Shown here in pieces: positions 37,631 to 46,500 of a stretch of DNA of 64,000 bases (its first letter is position 1; each line of letters starts with the position of its first letter). A model generated the notes under the pieces. It was not told the origin of the DNA. It saw nothing but the letters and a program-made list of their open reading frames with translations, and did no database searches. Origin of the DNA: Varibaculum vaginae (GTDB taxonomy: Bacteria; Actinomycetota; Actinomycetes; Actinomycetales; Actinomycetaceae); contig NZ_UWNY01000002.1 in NCBI RefSeq assembly GCF_900604285.1, positions 1 to 64,000 of the forward strand, given 5' to 3'. Made by a program: the position numbers and the translations under genes.

Positions 37631-38383
37631 ATGAGTTTGGTGGGGGAAAGAATATTAGGTACTTCTGCAAAGGTGCAAGAACGCGATGCACATGAGGATC
37701 AAAGCGTTAAGACTGCCTCGAAGCTGAACTGGCTACGTGCCGGGGTGCTGGGAGCTAATGACGGCATTGTTTCTACCGCCGGGGTAGTAGTCGGGGTGGC
37801 CGCCGCGGATCCGTTAAATAATATTGCGATCTTTACCGCGGGGATGGCGGCAGTGGTGGCCGGCGCTATTTCTATGGCGGCGGGAGAATATGTTTCGGTA
37901 TCGACCCAGAAAGATACGGAGAAAGCCCTGGTTTATAAAGAACGGATACGGCTAAATCGTGATCCCCTTGGGGAATTTGAGGGACTGGTTAAGGTTTACG
38001 AAGCTAAGGGGCTGTCGAAGCCAACCGCCCGTCTAGTAGCTAGGGAATATTCTGCGATCGACCCAGTGGCGGCGCAGGTACAGGCGCGTTATTCGATTGA
38101 TTCTGAAGAATTTGTTAGTCCCTGGAATGCCGCATTTTCTTCTGCGATTTCCTTTGTTCTAGGCGCAGTTTTACCGATGATTGCCATTCTGCTGTTCCCG
38201 CCTGCCTCGAAGTTTGTCGCCACCTTCCTGTTAACTCTGGTGGCGCTAGGTTTGGCCGGTTATACCTCGGCTTGGCTTTCAGAAGCCCCCCGGGGACGTG
38301 CAGTAATGAGGGTAATCACCGGGGGCGCCTTCGCTATGATTGTTACTGGCGCGGTCGGCCACCTCGTGGGTTTGTCGCTGTAA
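37631..38383 (+). CDS. VIT1/CCC1 family iron/manganese transporter
   Basis: A 250-residue membrane protein: N-terminal NWLRAGVLGANDGIVSTAGVVVGVA is the family signature, followed by GAISMAAGEYVSVSTQKDTE, a charged cytosolic metal-binding loop and three further helices. Members export Fe2+ or Mn2+ from the cytosol. RBS GGAGG before ATG 37631. A DtxR-like sequence upstream suggests iron control. Confidence 0.92.
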   Translation: MSLVGERILGTSAKVQERDAHEDQSVKTASKLNWLRAGVLGANDGIVSTAGVVVGVAAADPLNNIAIFTAGMAAVVAGAISMAAGEYVSVSTQKDTEKALVYKERIRLNRDPLGEFEGLVKVYEAKGLSKPTARLVAREYSAIDPVAAQVQARYSIDSEEFVSPWNAAFSSAISFVLGAVLPMIAILLFPPASKFVATFLLTLVALGLAGYTSAWLSEAPRGRAVMRVITGGAFAMIVTGAVGHLVGLSL

Positions 38384-38486
38384 TAGGATCGAAAATGGGG
38401 TGACTCGGGTTAAGTGATTCCGGGTTTCTTCGCGATCGTTGCCAGCATAGAAACTTACCCCAAAACTACTCCTTTTACTGTCCCTG

Positions 38487-41400
38487 ATGAGGTTTACTAA
38501 AAGGGTGGTATCGGACTTTTCTCTCTCAAATGCGGCGCTATCTATTTGGGCGAAAACTAATTTCTGGAATGCAGCTCCACCTGAGGACGTAAATAAACAG
38601 TGGTTACCGCTTGCTGTCCACATGGCAGATTCAGGCGAAGTCGCTGAACTGATATGGGATAACTACTTATCGCAGCGGCAGCGGCAATTATTGGCGGATC
38701 CTTTACTGCAGATAAAGGGGATTGAAGAGCCTAGGCAAAAAGCCTTAAGCTTACTCAAGCTGATTGTGGGCGCGCATGATATTGGAAAATGCTCGCCCAT
38801 GTTCCTTACCCAGAACACCGAACTTTATGAACGAGTTTTGAAACATTCGCTAACCAGGTGCAAGCGGGCAGATGAATGGCGCGGAGTTAGCCCACACTCA
38901 TGGATAGGGGAAATAGCGTTTGAAAAATGGCTAGAGGCACGCTGGAATCATGGTGATCCAGAAAAGAAATATGTTTCTGTGACTGCTAAACAGTTGGGGT
39001 CGATTATTGGTGCTCATCATGGCCGCCCGGTGTCTTTACGCCAACATACTGTTATGGCAGGTCCCAGCCTTCCTTTGGCGGTTAGCGGTGATAGCACCTG
39101 GAGGCAGATTCGCCGGGAACTCCTCAATTGGTGGATGGACTGGACTGATAGCCAAGAGATTATTCGCCAATGTAAAGGGTTAGTTTTCCCAACTACCTGG
39201 CAAAGCCTGGTGGCAGGGATTACCGTGATGGCAGACTGGATCGCCTCGAATCAAGACCTTTTCCCGCTGGTTGATTGGGATGATCTATATCCAAAAAGGT
39301 TGCTATCTCCTGATCAGCATCGCGAGCGCACTAAAGCTGCTTGGGAGAATCTACATTTGCCGCCCTCTTGGAAGCCAGAAATACTGTCTCAAGATCCCGA
39401 TCAGCTGTTACGAACCCTGTTCGCTTTAGGCGCCGATGCTCATGCGCGCCCCGCGCAGGTAGCGGCGGTAAAAGCCGCAGAGAAAATGACGCTACCGGGC
39501 ATGATGATAATCGAGGAGGTGATGGGGGCAGGTAAGACCGAGGCGGCGTTAATGGCGGCCACCATTTTGGCGAAACGGGCGGGAACTTCCGGGGTGTTGG
39601 TGGCTCTACCCACGAAAGCCACTACCGATGCCATGTTTACTCGAGTGGTTGAATGGGCGCAGACCTCGGCAAAGACCGGTTTTAGCCTGAAACTGCAGCA
39701 TGGAAACGCTGCCTTGAACAGTGCGTACAAGAAAATCCAATACGGAAGAATTGCTAGTGCGGGGAATGCGGTTTCCCCGGGAGAGAGTTCTTCCATGGGG
39801 ATTGACGAAGAATCATCCCACAGCAGGCAGCCGGCAGTAGTTCATCGCTGGTTTAACAAGAAGGCCGCGCTGCTAGCCTCCGTAGTGGTTTGTACCGTGG
39901 ATCATTTACTGTTCTCTGCGCTCCAAACCAAGCATGTGAGTTTGCGGCATCTCGGCATTAGCGACAAAGTTGTCATTATTGACGAAGTGCATAGCTATGA
40001 CGTCTACACCAGCCAATTTCTGAAGAGAACGGTGCAGTGGTTAGGGGCATTTGGAGTGCCGGTAATTGCTTTGTCGGCTACTCTCACCCGCAGGGCTCGT
40101 GAAGAACTATATGCAGCCTATAAAAAAGGGCAAGAGCTGGAACGGCCTGCTCAGGAGAACAAAGGTTCGACACCGTTTGATACTTCGGTATTTGCAGCGA
40201 TGCGCAAACCACAGTCGAAAAGGGGTGGGGTTTTAGCACCAGCTCGGGAATCGGAATCTGAGTCTATTCCGCAAAAAACCATCTATCCGGCACTTTCTTA
40301 CTCGGATGCGCAGGGGGCTAAAGTTCGCCCTCTATCCGTACTAGCTACTAAAAAGATTGAAGTTGAGCATTGGGAGGACGATACGGGGCTGCTCGCGGAT
40401 CTTGAAAAGCGACTCCAAAATGGGGGGTGTGCACTGGTGGTTCGCAATACGGTCGCTAATGCGCAGCGTACCTATGAAACTTTACGGGGTGTATTTGGGG
40501 ATGACGTCCGTTTGGTGCATTCGCGTTTTACCCAGCAAGATCGCCAAGACAACGATGAGTGGCTGGTACGTACCTTTGGAAAACCCGGAAAATCTCGCCG
40601 CCCTAAGCGGGCAATCGTGGTGGGGACCCAGGTGGTCGAGCAGAGCCTGGATATTGACTTCGATGTGCTTTACAGTGATTTAGCGCCGATTGATTTGCTG
40701 TTTCAGCGCATGGGTCGGGTGCATCGTCACGAAAGAGATGCTCGCCCTCCTGCAGTTGCAGACCCGCGCTGCATCCTAATGGGGATCCCTAGAAAAGATA
40801 ACCCGGAGCCGCGAGTTGATCGAGGTTCAACTTTTGTTTATGACGAGGATGTGTTGTTGCGGACTGCGGCTTATGTTCTAGACAAGGATATCGAGGAAGA
40901 TGCTTGGCAGATTCCCACGGATATCGGGACAGCGGTGGCTGCTGTTTATGAGGAAACCGTTGCTACCCCCGATTGTTGGGGGGTAACTTTGCGGCGGACT
41001 AAGAAACGTAAAGAGGACAAGGCGCGTTCTAAAACCGAGGGTGCGGCTATGGGGCTGTTGGTGCCACCGGCTAACAGCGATACCGCCTCTTTGATTGGCT
41101 GGCTAGGTGGCAATAATCCTGATGGGGATCCCGATGAACTAGGAATCGTTGGGGTTCGTGACGGTGATTCGGGAGTGGAAGTGCTGTTGGTCGAACAACA
41201 GGGAGAGGGTATCGCAGCGATTCCTTCTGATCATCATCCAGAATTCCGAGAAATTGATTTGCAAGAATTGCCGAGCGGCGCGCTGCGGGAGCGGCTTGTA
41301 CGGTCTCTGGTGTCTATTCCTTCAGCCCGGCTGCGAGTGAAAGGCCGGGGGCTTGAAGAGGTCATCGATGAATTCATCCACGAGCTAGAAAAGGAAACTC

Positions 41401-41537
41401 GTGACCTGGGGGTGAATTGGGAAAAAGACTTTATGCTGCGGGGGCAATTAGTTGTTCCGCTACAAGGAGGGGAGTACCGAACCGGGTTTGGGAAAACTAT
41501 TTCCTATCGCCGCGATGTGGGTCTGCAAATTCTTTAG
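38487..41537 (+). CDS. cas3: CRISPR-associated helicase/nuclease Cas3 (type I-E)
   Basis: A 1016-residue single-chain Cas3. The HD nuclease site is VGAHDIGKCSPMF near residue 94, with SIIGAHHGRP further along. The SF2 helicase follows: Walker A EEVMGAGKTEAAL near 347, DEVH box VVIIDEVHSYD near 498, ALSATL, and motif VI QRMGRVHRH. Cas3 is recruited by Cascade to nick and shred target DNA. It is cut off from cse1 by 7.6 kb holding a mini-CRISPR unit and a rhamnose operon. The N-terminal start could be slightly downstream. Confidence 0.95.
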   Translation: MRFTKRVVSDFSLSNAALSIWAKTNFWNAAPPEDVNKQWLPLAVHMADSGEVAELIWDNYLSQRQRQLLADPLLQIKGIEEPRQKALSLLKLIVGAHDIGKCSPMFLTQNTELYERVLKHSLTRCKRADEWRGVSPHSWIGEIAFEKWLEARWNHGDPEKKYVSVTAKQLGSIIGAHHGRPVSLRQHTVMAGPSLPLAVSGDSTWRQIRRELLNWWMDWTDSQEIIRQCKGLVFPTTWQSLVAGITVMADWIASNQDLFPLVDWDDLYPKRLLSPDQHRERTKAAWENLHLPPSWKPEILSQDPDQLLRTLFALGADAHARPAQVAAVKAAEKMTLPGMMIIEEVMGAGKTEAALMAATILAKRAGTSGVLVALPTKATTDAMFTRVVEWAQTSAKTGFSLKLQHGNAALNSAYKKIQYGRIASAGNAVSPGESSSMGIDEESSHSRQPAVVHRWFNKKAALLASVVVCTVDHLLFSALQTKHVSLRHLGISDKVVIIDEVHSYDVYTSQFLKRTVQWLGAFGVPVIALSATLTRRAREELYAAYKKGQELERPAQENKGSTPFDTSVFAAMRKPQSKRGGVLAPARESESESIPQKTIYPALSYSDAQGAKVRPLSVLATKKIEVEHWEDDTGLLADLEKRLQNGGCALVVRNTVANAQRTYETLRGVFGDDVRLVHSRFTQQDRQDNDEWLVRTFGKPGKSRRPKRAIVVGTQVVEQSLDIDFDVLYSDLAPIDLLFQRMGRVHRHERDARPPAVADPRCILMGIPRKDNPEPRVDRGSTFVYDEDVLLRTAAYVLDKDIEEDAWQIPTDIGTAVAAVYEETVATPDCWGVTLRRTKKRKEDKARSKTEGAAMGLLVPPANSDTASLIGWLGGNNPDGDPDELGIVGVRDGDSGVEVLLVEQQGEGIAAIPSDHHPEFREIDLQELPSGALRERLVRSLVSIPSARLRVKGRGLEEVIDEFIHELEKETRDLGVNWEKDFMLRGQLVVPLQGGEYRTGFGKTISYRRDVGLQIL

Positions 41538-41598
41538 TCCCGATTTTGCTTTTTGAGATTGCCGGTGCAACTAGATTTGGCGGTCTATGGGACGGTGT

Positions 41599-41676
41599 AG
41601 GGTATCCCCGCAGGTGCGGGGCACGGGTGTTGGTTAATTCCTACACACGGATCATCTCAAGTTTTCTCGAGCTGAC
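41599..41676 (-). ncRNA. Stand-alone mini-CRISPR unit, CreR/CreA-like guide RNA
   Basis: On the minus strand, degenerate repeat 1 (41676 to 41649) has stem CTCGAG/CTTGAG (one G-T wobble), loop AAAA and tag ATGATCC. The array repeat has stem CCCCGC/GCGGGG, loop ACCT and the same tag, so geometry and 5' handle are kept while the stem is rewritten. A 22-nt spacer (41648 to 41627) follows, then repeat 2 (41626 to 41599) with the canonical stem and 21 exact bases but a changed 3' end. Processing by Cas6e would give a short guide. A -10-like TAGAAT (minus, 41685-41680) puts the start at repeat 1. No terminator is evident. Matches the published design of CreA/CreR RNAs. Confidence 0.75.
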
Positions 41677-41762
41677 TTCATTCTATCAGCGGGAAACGAG
41701 GTAGCTAATATTAGTTCGCATCGAAGCTCGGTTGCTTGCTATGTTGTTATGTAAGATTTATA

Positions 41763-41787
41763 TAATTCCTACACAGTTGTATAAAAT
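41763..41787 (+). promoter_or_regulatory. Predicted Cascade guide target and promoter before the 41872 ORF
   Basis: Minus-strand TGTGTAGGAATTA (41775 to 41763) matches guide positions 1-13 exactly and is preceded by AAC (41778-41776), a PAM-like triplet. A -10-like TATAAAAT lies at 41780-41787, so bound Cascade would cover the promoter core. Downstream the palindrome TGAACCG-AAGT-CGGTTCA (41840-41857) precedes the start codon. Confidence 0.6.
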
Positions 41788-41871
41788 AAATATCAAGGGT
41801 TTTGTGAGCGGTAGAAACGGGACTGCTTGAGATTATTAGTGAACCGAAGTCGGTTCATGAGAGGAAGGACA

Positions 41872-42147
41872 TTGACTGAGAACCTGAAGTTTAATATGGC
41901 AATCTTTGATCGTATGGTTACCGAAAGCGTTTTGGTAAATACCAGTTTTGCCAGCCGGATTGTGCGTGGTAGCTTTGCTCGTGACGTTGACAACGAAGGC
42001 GAGTGCTACATCCCACTTGATGGCTTGGGGTCCCAAGAGCGGCGAGAAGCCGATGCTGGGGCATGCGTTATCGAAACCGTCGCCTTAATGTCCTCGACTA
42101 GGGATACTAAGTCGTCCTGTTTTATCGCTAGTAGACATATGGAGTAA
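41872..42147 (+). CDS. Small ORF behind a cse1-like promoter; candidate Cascade-guarded gene or cse1 remnant
   Basis: A 91-codon ORF, TTG start at 41872 with AGAGGAAGG just upstream. Its first residues, MTENLKFN, mirror Cse1 MTEKSKFN, and the upstream 110 bp resemble the cse1 leader, but the rest shows no similarity to Cse1 or to any family I recognise. It is soluble, mixed-charge and has three Cys. It could be a partner gene repressed by the mini-CRISPR RNA (CreT-like), or a chimera left when the rhamnose operon was inserted. Confidence 0.45.
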   Translation: MTENLKFNMAIFDRMVTESVLVNTSFASRIVRGSFARDVDNEGECYIPLDGLGSQERREADAGACVIETVALMSSTRDTKSSCFIASRHME

Positions 42148-42150
42148 TGA

Positions 42151-42276
42151 GTGCTGCTCTCTCCTCTACCAACCTGGGAGGGACTCCCGCAGATTATTGT
42201 GGCTTATGATTTCGCAGATGCCTTAGGTGTGCTCTCAGAACTATCCAGGGCAGCTCTACAAATTTGGCAATCCTGA
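42151..42276 (+). CDS. Possible 41-residue peptide following the 41872 ORF
   Basis: GTG 42151 lies 3 bases after the preceding stop codon, with GGAG about 7 bases upstream, and the frame runs 41 codons (includes QIIVAYDFADALGVL). It may be a translationally coupled peptide or the broken end of an older gene. I recognise no family. It ends 5 bp before the convergent LacI stop. Confidence 0.25.
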   Translation: MLLSPLPTWEGLPQIIVAYDFADALGVLSELSRAALQIWQS

Positions 42277-42281
42277 CACGG

Positions 42282-43277
42282 TCAGATCGCAGCGGTTGAT
42301 TCGCGCACTATAAGTTTCGGAACAAAGGAAATGTGTCTGGGCTTGTCAGTGTCGGAAAGTAGCAGATTTGCCGCGGTGTTTCCCAATTCATTCATTGGTT
42401 GGCGAATGGTGGTCAGTGGAGTAATGAGTTCAGATGCGACTGCTATATCATCAAAACCGACTACGGAAATATCATTCGGAATAGCCAAGCGGAGCTGACG
42501 AATAGTACGCATGGCTCCTATAGCTAACTGGTCACTGGCGCAGAAAACCGCAGTGATATCCGGATGGTTGCGGATAAGTTCGCGCGCCGCATGTGCCCCC
42601 GAAGTCGCATCGAAGTGATCGGCAACGATTTCAAATATATCCACCTTCGTAGCGACTTTATTCCGTGCCTCAATAACTCCTCGGTGGCGCGCACGCGCCT
42701 GCCTGATGTTTTTTGGACCATTGATGAACCCGACCTGGCGGTGGCCTAGACTCAGGAGGTATGTTATCGCGGTAGCAGCACCGGTCTCATCATCGACAGA
42801 GACGGTACTGATCTCTGCGGAAGCAGAAGGATAGTCCATGAAGACCACCGGAATCTTACGGCGTTGGAGTAAACGGATATTCTCCATTGCTTTATCTGAA
42901 GGAGTCATAATCACCCCCCTCACCTGTTGGGATGCCAGTTGCTGAATGAGTTTTCTTTCTTTGTTTGCATCCCCATCTGAAGAGCAAATCATGGGGTAGC
43001 AATTATCCAGTGCCAGCCGGTTCTCAATTCCTCTAGCAGACTGAGTGAAAAATGGATTTGCAATGTCGAGAACAATCAGTCCTACCAGGCGTGAGTTTCC
43101 AGCGCGCAATCGTCTACCCGCATCTGATGGAACGAATCCAAGTTGGGAAATCGCCTCTTCGACCCGCTTCCTAGTTGACGTCGAAACTAAGTGAGGATGA
43201 TTCAAAACATTAGAAGCTGTACCGACCGAGACTTGTGCAGTTTTAGCTACGTCTTTGATACTTGGCGGCCTATTCAT
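42282..43277 (-). CDS. LacI family repressor of the rhamnose operon
   Basis: A 331-residue LacI/GalR regulator with the N-terminal helix-turn-helix IKDVAKTAQVSVGTASNVLNHPHLVSTSTRKRVEEAI and a periplasmic-binding-like effector domain (GLIVLDIANPFF through GFDDIAVASELITPLTTI). It is divergent from the rhaM-MFS-rhaI-rhaB-rhaD genes, whose promoter carries two LacI-type palindromes, so it very probably represses them until L-rhamnose or a derivative binds. Confidence 0.93.
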   Translation of the reverse strand: MNRPPSIKDVAKTAQVSVGTASNVLNHPHLVSTSTRKRVEEAISQLGFVPSDAGRRLRAGNSRLVGLIVLDIANPFFTQSARGIENRLALDNCYPMICSSDGDANKERKLIQQLASQQVRGVIMTPSDKAMENIRLLQRRKIPVVFMDYPSASAEISTVSVDDETGAATAITYLLSLGHRQVGFINGPKNIRQARARHRGVIEARNKVATKVDIFEIVADHFDATSGAHAARELIRNHPDITAVFCASDQLAIGAMRTIRQLRLAIPNDISVVGFDDIAVASELITPLTTIRQPMNELGNTAANLLLSDTDKPRHISFVPKLIVRESTAAI

Positions 43278-43384
43278 GGGAACTCCTAACTCTGGGCATT
43301 TCCTAATAAGTAGATTAGCTCATATCTGTCTGAACAGCGAAAACGGTCACTTGAAAATGGTTAAGAAGAAAAATGTAAAAACTC

Positions 43385-43437
43385 TTGACAGTGAAACGAT
43401 TCAATGTTAGTTTAAAAACCAGGTTGAAACCTTTCAA
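43385..43437 (+). promoter_or_regulatory. Rhamnose operon promoter with two LacI-type operators
   Basis: A -35 TTGACA (43385-43390) and a -10 TAGTTT (43408-43413) are 17 bp apart. Operator 1, TGAAACGATTCA (43392-43403), fills the spacer; operator 2, TTGAAACCTTTCAA (43424-43437), sits just after the start site. Both are near-perfect palindromes of the LacI type, so repression by blocking RNA polymerase is expected. Confidence 0.75.
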
Positions 43438-43458
43438 TCATGTGACAATGGAGTGACA

Positions 43459-43824
43459 ATGAGTGGCGAAAAAACAACCCAAGAAATTCTAGAGACAAGC
43501 ACACAGCGCTCAGATTCGCGCTGTGGTTTTCTGCTGAAAATACGTAAAGAAGTACTTGCCGAGTATTTGGAGATACACCAACACGTATGGGAGGAGATGA
43601 GGCAGGCACTTACCACAGCTGGTTGGAGAAACTATTCGCTCTTCGTAGATCCACCGACTGGGGTAGTATTCGGCTACTTTGAGGCTGATGATGTGCGAGA
43701 CGCAATGTCGCGAATGGACTCGCAACAGATAAATAGGATTTGGCAATCAGAGATGTCCAGATTCTTCGTGCAGCCCGACGGGGGCGTTAATCACCTTCTG
43801 TCACAGTATTTCTACCTAAAGTAA
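43459..43824 (+). CDS. rhaM: L-rhamnose mutarotase
   Basis: A 121-residue dimeric alpha/beta-barrel enzyme that interconverts alpha- and beta-L-rhamnopyranose. Visible family segments are CGFLLKIRKEVLAEYLEIHQHVWEEM (active-site His), NYSLFVDPPTGVVFGYFEADD and the FFVQPDGG end. Start ATG 43459 is preferred because GGAG lies 6 bases upstream; a GTG at 43453 is also in frame. First gene of the rhamnose operon. Confidence 0.9.
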   Translation: MSGEKTTQEILETSTQRSDSRCGFLLKIRKEVLAEYLEIHQHVWEEMRQALTTAGWRNYSLFVDPPTGVVFGYFEADDVRDAMSRMDSQQINRIWQSEMSRFFVQPDGGVNHLLSQYFYLK

Positions 43825-43849
43825 TTCAATATTTTCAATGGAGAAAACT

Positions 43850-45148
43850 ATGCAAAACAAAACGTTAACAGGTTGGAAAGCGACGATCGCCGTTTCCATG
43901 TCAAACTATATTGACTCCGGATCTATCATTGCCATCGCTACTTCCTTAGGTTTTTGGGGCGCGGCCTTCTTCCCGGGGGATGACGGCACTATTGCTGGCA
44001 TGCTTGCGGCATTCAGCTCTAACGCTTTTGGCGCCGCGCTTGGTGCGCTAATCGGTGGTCCACTTTGCGATAAATATGGACGGAAGTTCATCTACACTTA
44101 TGATCTGCTGGTTTATGCGCTAGGTGGGTTGTTCGTGGTGTTTGCAGCAAATCTGGCAATGCTGTTCGTTGGCTTTGTGGTAATTGGGCTCGCGGTAGGA
44201 GCCTCTGTGCCGGCCGGTTGGACCTATATAGCGGAGTTCGCCCCAGCTGAGAGTCGAGGTAAGCATATCGGCACTACCCAAATGGCCTGGTCTTTTGGTC
44301 CTTTTATAGGATTTGGGCTGGCTGCGGCACTTACACCCCTAGGCCTGCTTGGTTCTAGGATAGTCTTTGCCCATCTTGTGGTGATTGCACTGGTCACCTG
44401 GTATATTCGGCGCAATCTCGAAGAGTCTGAGGTTTGGGAGGATGCCAAAGGCGGTGCTGCTGCAAAAGCACCTTCTATTTTCAAGTCATTTAAGGCTTTA
44501 TTTAGCTGGAAGTGCAATATCAGCGCATTAATATTTCTCGCAGTGATCTATACCTGTTGGAATCAGGCGGCTTCGCAAAACGGAATATTTCTCCCAACGA
44601 TATTGAACTCCATGGGATACGACCAAATGGCTTCCAATATGTTCTCAATGTTGTCTTGGGGTGTTGTTATTGTTGGAACTGCCGGATTTATGTATTTCGT
44701 GGACAGGGTTCCGTACCGTGTTCACTTCTTCGTGGGGGCGGCTCTCGCTATCGTAGCTTGGCTGATATTAATCTTTGGGTCAGCGGATTCTGCGTTTACC
44801 GCATTCGGCTATGCAATCATCTGGGGAATTTCCGCAGGTCCTTCGGCACAAGCGTTTTACTCAGTGTGGGCGCCAGAGTTGTTTGCTGCTCCGTATCGCG
44901 CCGGCGCACAAGGAATTATATTCTTTGCTGTCCGCGTCATGTCTGGCCTTATCTCTCTCATCTTCCCGGTCATTTTGAAATGGAACAACGGATTACTGGT
45001 AGACGGATTGATTCTTATTGGCTTCTTGATTGTCTCTTTAGTGGTAGGAACCGTTTGGGCGCCCAAAACTCAGGGTAGACCGTTAAGAGATATTGAAGTT
45101 GAGCGTTACGGTCGCGTTGTTTCTGCCAAAGATGAAACTAGATCGTAA
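43850..45148 (+). CDS. MFS sugar transporter, probable L-rhamnose permease
   Basis: A 432-residue, 12-helix major facilitator. GGPLCDKYGRKFIYTYD is the conserved loop 2-3 motif, and AEFAPAESRGKHIG is the sugar-porter loop. Start ATG 43850 follows GGAG by 7 bases; an in-frame ATG at 43838 overlaps that site. Position between the mutarotase and isomerase makes L-rhamnose the likely substrate. Confidence 0.85.
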   Translation: MQNKTLTGWKATIAVSMSNYIDSGSIIAIATSLGFWGAAFFPGDDGTIAGMLAAFSSNAFGAALGALIGGPLCDKYGRKFIYTYDLLVYALGGLFVVFAANLAMLFVGFVVIGLAVGASVPAGWTYIAEFAPAESRGKHIGTTQMAWSFGPFIGFGLAAALTPLGLLGSRIVFAHLVVIALVTWYIRRNLEESEVWEDAKGGAAAKAPSIFKSFKALFSWKCNISALIFLAVIYTCWNQAASQNGIFLPTILNSMGYDQMASNMFSMLSWGVVIVGTAGFMYFVDRVPYRVHFFVGAALAIVAWLILIFGSADSAFTAFGYAIIWGISAGPSAQAFYSVWAPELFAAPYRAGAQGIIFFAVRVMSGLISLIFPVILKWNNGLLVDGLILIGFLIVSLVVGTVWAPKTQGRPLRDIEVERYGRVVSAKDETRS

Positions 45149-45197
45149 TGATTATTCGTATTGAGCATTCGACTGGCGTATAGGAAAGGAAAAAATA

Positions 45198-46376
45198 ATG
45201 GTACAACTAAAAGACCTCAGCGCAGAAAATCGGAAACTGCTTGAGGAACAGGATATTGAATTGCCATCGTGGGCTTTTGGGAACTCTGGGACACGGTTTA
45301 GGGTTTTTACCACTGAAGGTGTGCCACGTGACCCATTTGAGAAAGTGGCGGATGCAGCCCAGGTAAACAAATTTACGAGATCGGCATCGCGCGTGTCTCT
45401 ACATATCCCCTGGGATCTTACTGATGACTACGATGGACTGAGGAAATACGCGGAAGACAAGGGCGTAACACTTGGTACGATTAATTCGAATGTTTTCCAG
45501 GACGAGGACTATAAATTTGGTTCGCTTTGCAACCCTGACCCAAGAATTCGTCAGAAGGCAATCGATCATCACAAGCAATGTATCGATATTATGCGAAAGA
45601 CCGGGTCTAAGGACTTAAAGATTTGGTTAGCAGACGGTACTAATTATCCAGGACAGGATTCAATCCGAGAACGGCAAGATCGATTAGCTAATTGCTTGGA
45701 AAAAATCTATGCCGAGCTGGATTTGGATATGCGGTTAATTTTGGAATACAAGTTCTTTGAACCTGCGTTTTATCATACGGATGTCCCTGATTGGGGTACT
45801 TCTCTGGTGCAATGCCAGGCTCTAGGTGAAAGGGCAATGGTAGTGCTAGATACGGGGCATCACGCCCCGGGGACCAACATTGAGTTCATCGTGGCACAGC
45901 TCTTACGCTTGGGGAGGTTGGGAGCTTTTGATTTTAATTCTCGCTTCTATGCTGATGATGATTTGATAGTTGGAGCTGCCGACCCATTTCAGCTGTTCAG
46001 AATCATGAATGAAATCGTAGCGGCGGGGGCGTTATCAGCTGACTCACCGGTCAATTTTATGCTCGATCAATGCCACAATTTGGAGGAAAAAATTCCCGGA
46101 GAAATTCGATCTGTCACCAATGTGCAGGAAATGACCGCAAAAGCCCTGTTGGTTGACCGGGGAGAACTAAAGAAGAAGCAGTTAGAAGGAGACGTGCTAG
46201 GGGCGAATGACCTACTGATGGATGCGTTTAACACAGATGTGCGGAGTCTATTAAGAGAACTTCGCGAATCGCAAGGTATAGATCCTGATCCAATGAGGGC
46301 GTTCCTGTCTTCCGGTTATCTGCAGAAGGTTCGGCAGGATCGGGTAGGAGGAAAACAAGCTGGTTGGGGAGCTTAA
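45198..46376 (+). CDS. rhaI: L-rhamnose isomerase (RhaI type)
   Basis: A 392-residue TIM-barrel sugar isomerase of the Pseudomonas stutzeri/Streptomyces RhaI group. Metal and substrate ligands are visible in RLILEYKFFEPAFYHTDVPDWG (Glu), MVVLDTGHHAPGTN (Asp, His) and GAFDFNSRFYADDDL (Asp). It converts L-rhamnose to L-rhamnulose. RBS AGGAAAGGA precedes ATG 45198; second of the catabolic steps encoded in order. Confidence 0.92.
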   Translation: MVQLKDLSAENRKLLEEQDIELPSWAFGNSGTRFRVFTTEGVPRDPFEKVADAAQVNKFTRSASRVSLHIPWDLTDDYDGLRKYAEDKGVTLGTINSNVFQDEDYKFGSLCNPDPRIRQKAIDHHKQCIDIMRKTGSKDLKIWLADGTNYPGQDSIRERQDRLANCLEKIYAELDLDMRLILEYKFFEPAFYHTDVPDWGTSLVQCQALGERAMVVLDTGHHAPGTNIEFIVAQLLRLGRLGAFDFNSRFYADDDLIVGAADPFQLFRIMNEIVAAGALSADSPVNFMLDQCHNLEEKIPGEIRSVTNVQEMTAKALLVDRGELKKKQLEGDVLGANDLLMDAFNTDVRSLLRELRESQGIDPDPMRAFLSSGYLQKVRQDRVGGKQAGWGA

Positions 46377-46427
46377 CAAGATGATTTCATGTCCTTCCGT
46401 TTTCTCGGAAGTGGCTTAGTCAACGAT

Positions 46428-46473
46428 TTTGGCCCGGCGTCGATTTTATCGGTTGCGTGTCGCGCGCCGGGCC
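46428..46473. promoter_or_regulatory. Long hairpin between rhaI and rhaB
   Basis: TTGGCCCGGCG pairs with CGCCGGGCCAA as an 11-bp GC-rich stem around a 22-base region. There is no T tract on either side, so rather than a terminator it may be an mRNA-stability or processing element that sets the relative expression of rhaI and rhaB. Confidence 0.5.
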
Positions 46474-46500
46474 AAGACGTGATGAATGGAGTTTTGAGAA

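Noticed and set aside
41601-41624. Reading the lone repeat after cas3 as a simple transcription terminator for cas3
   Set aside because: The hairpin has no T tract, shares 21 exact bases with the array repeat, and has a structured partner repeat 22 bases away with the intact handle, so a guide-like unit explains it better.
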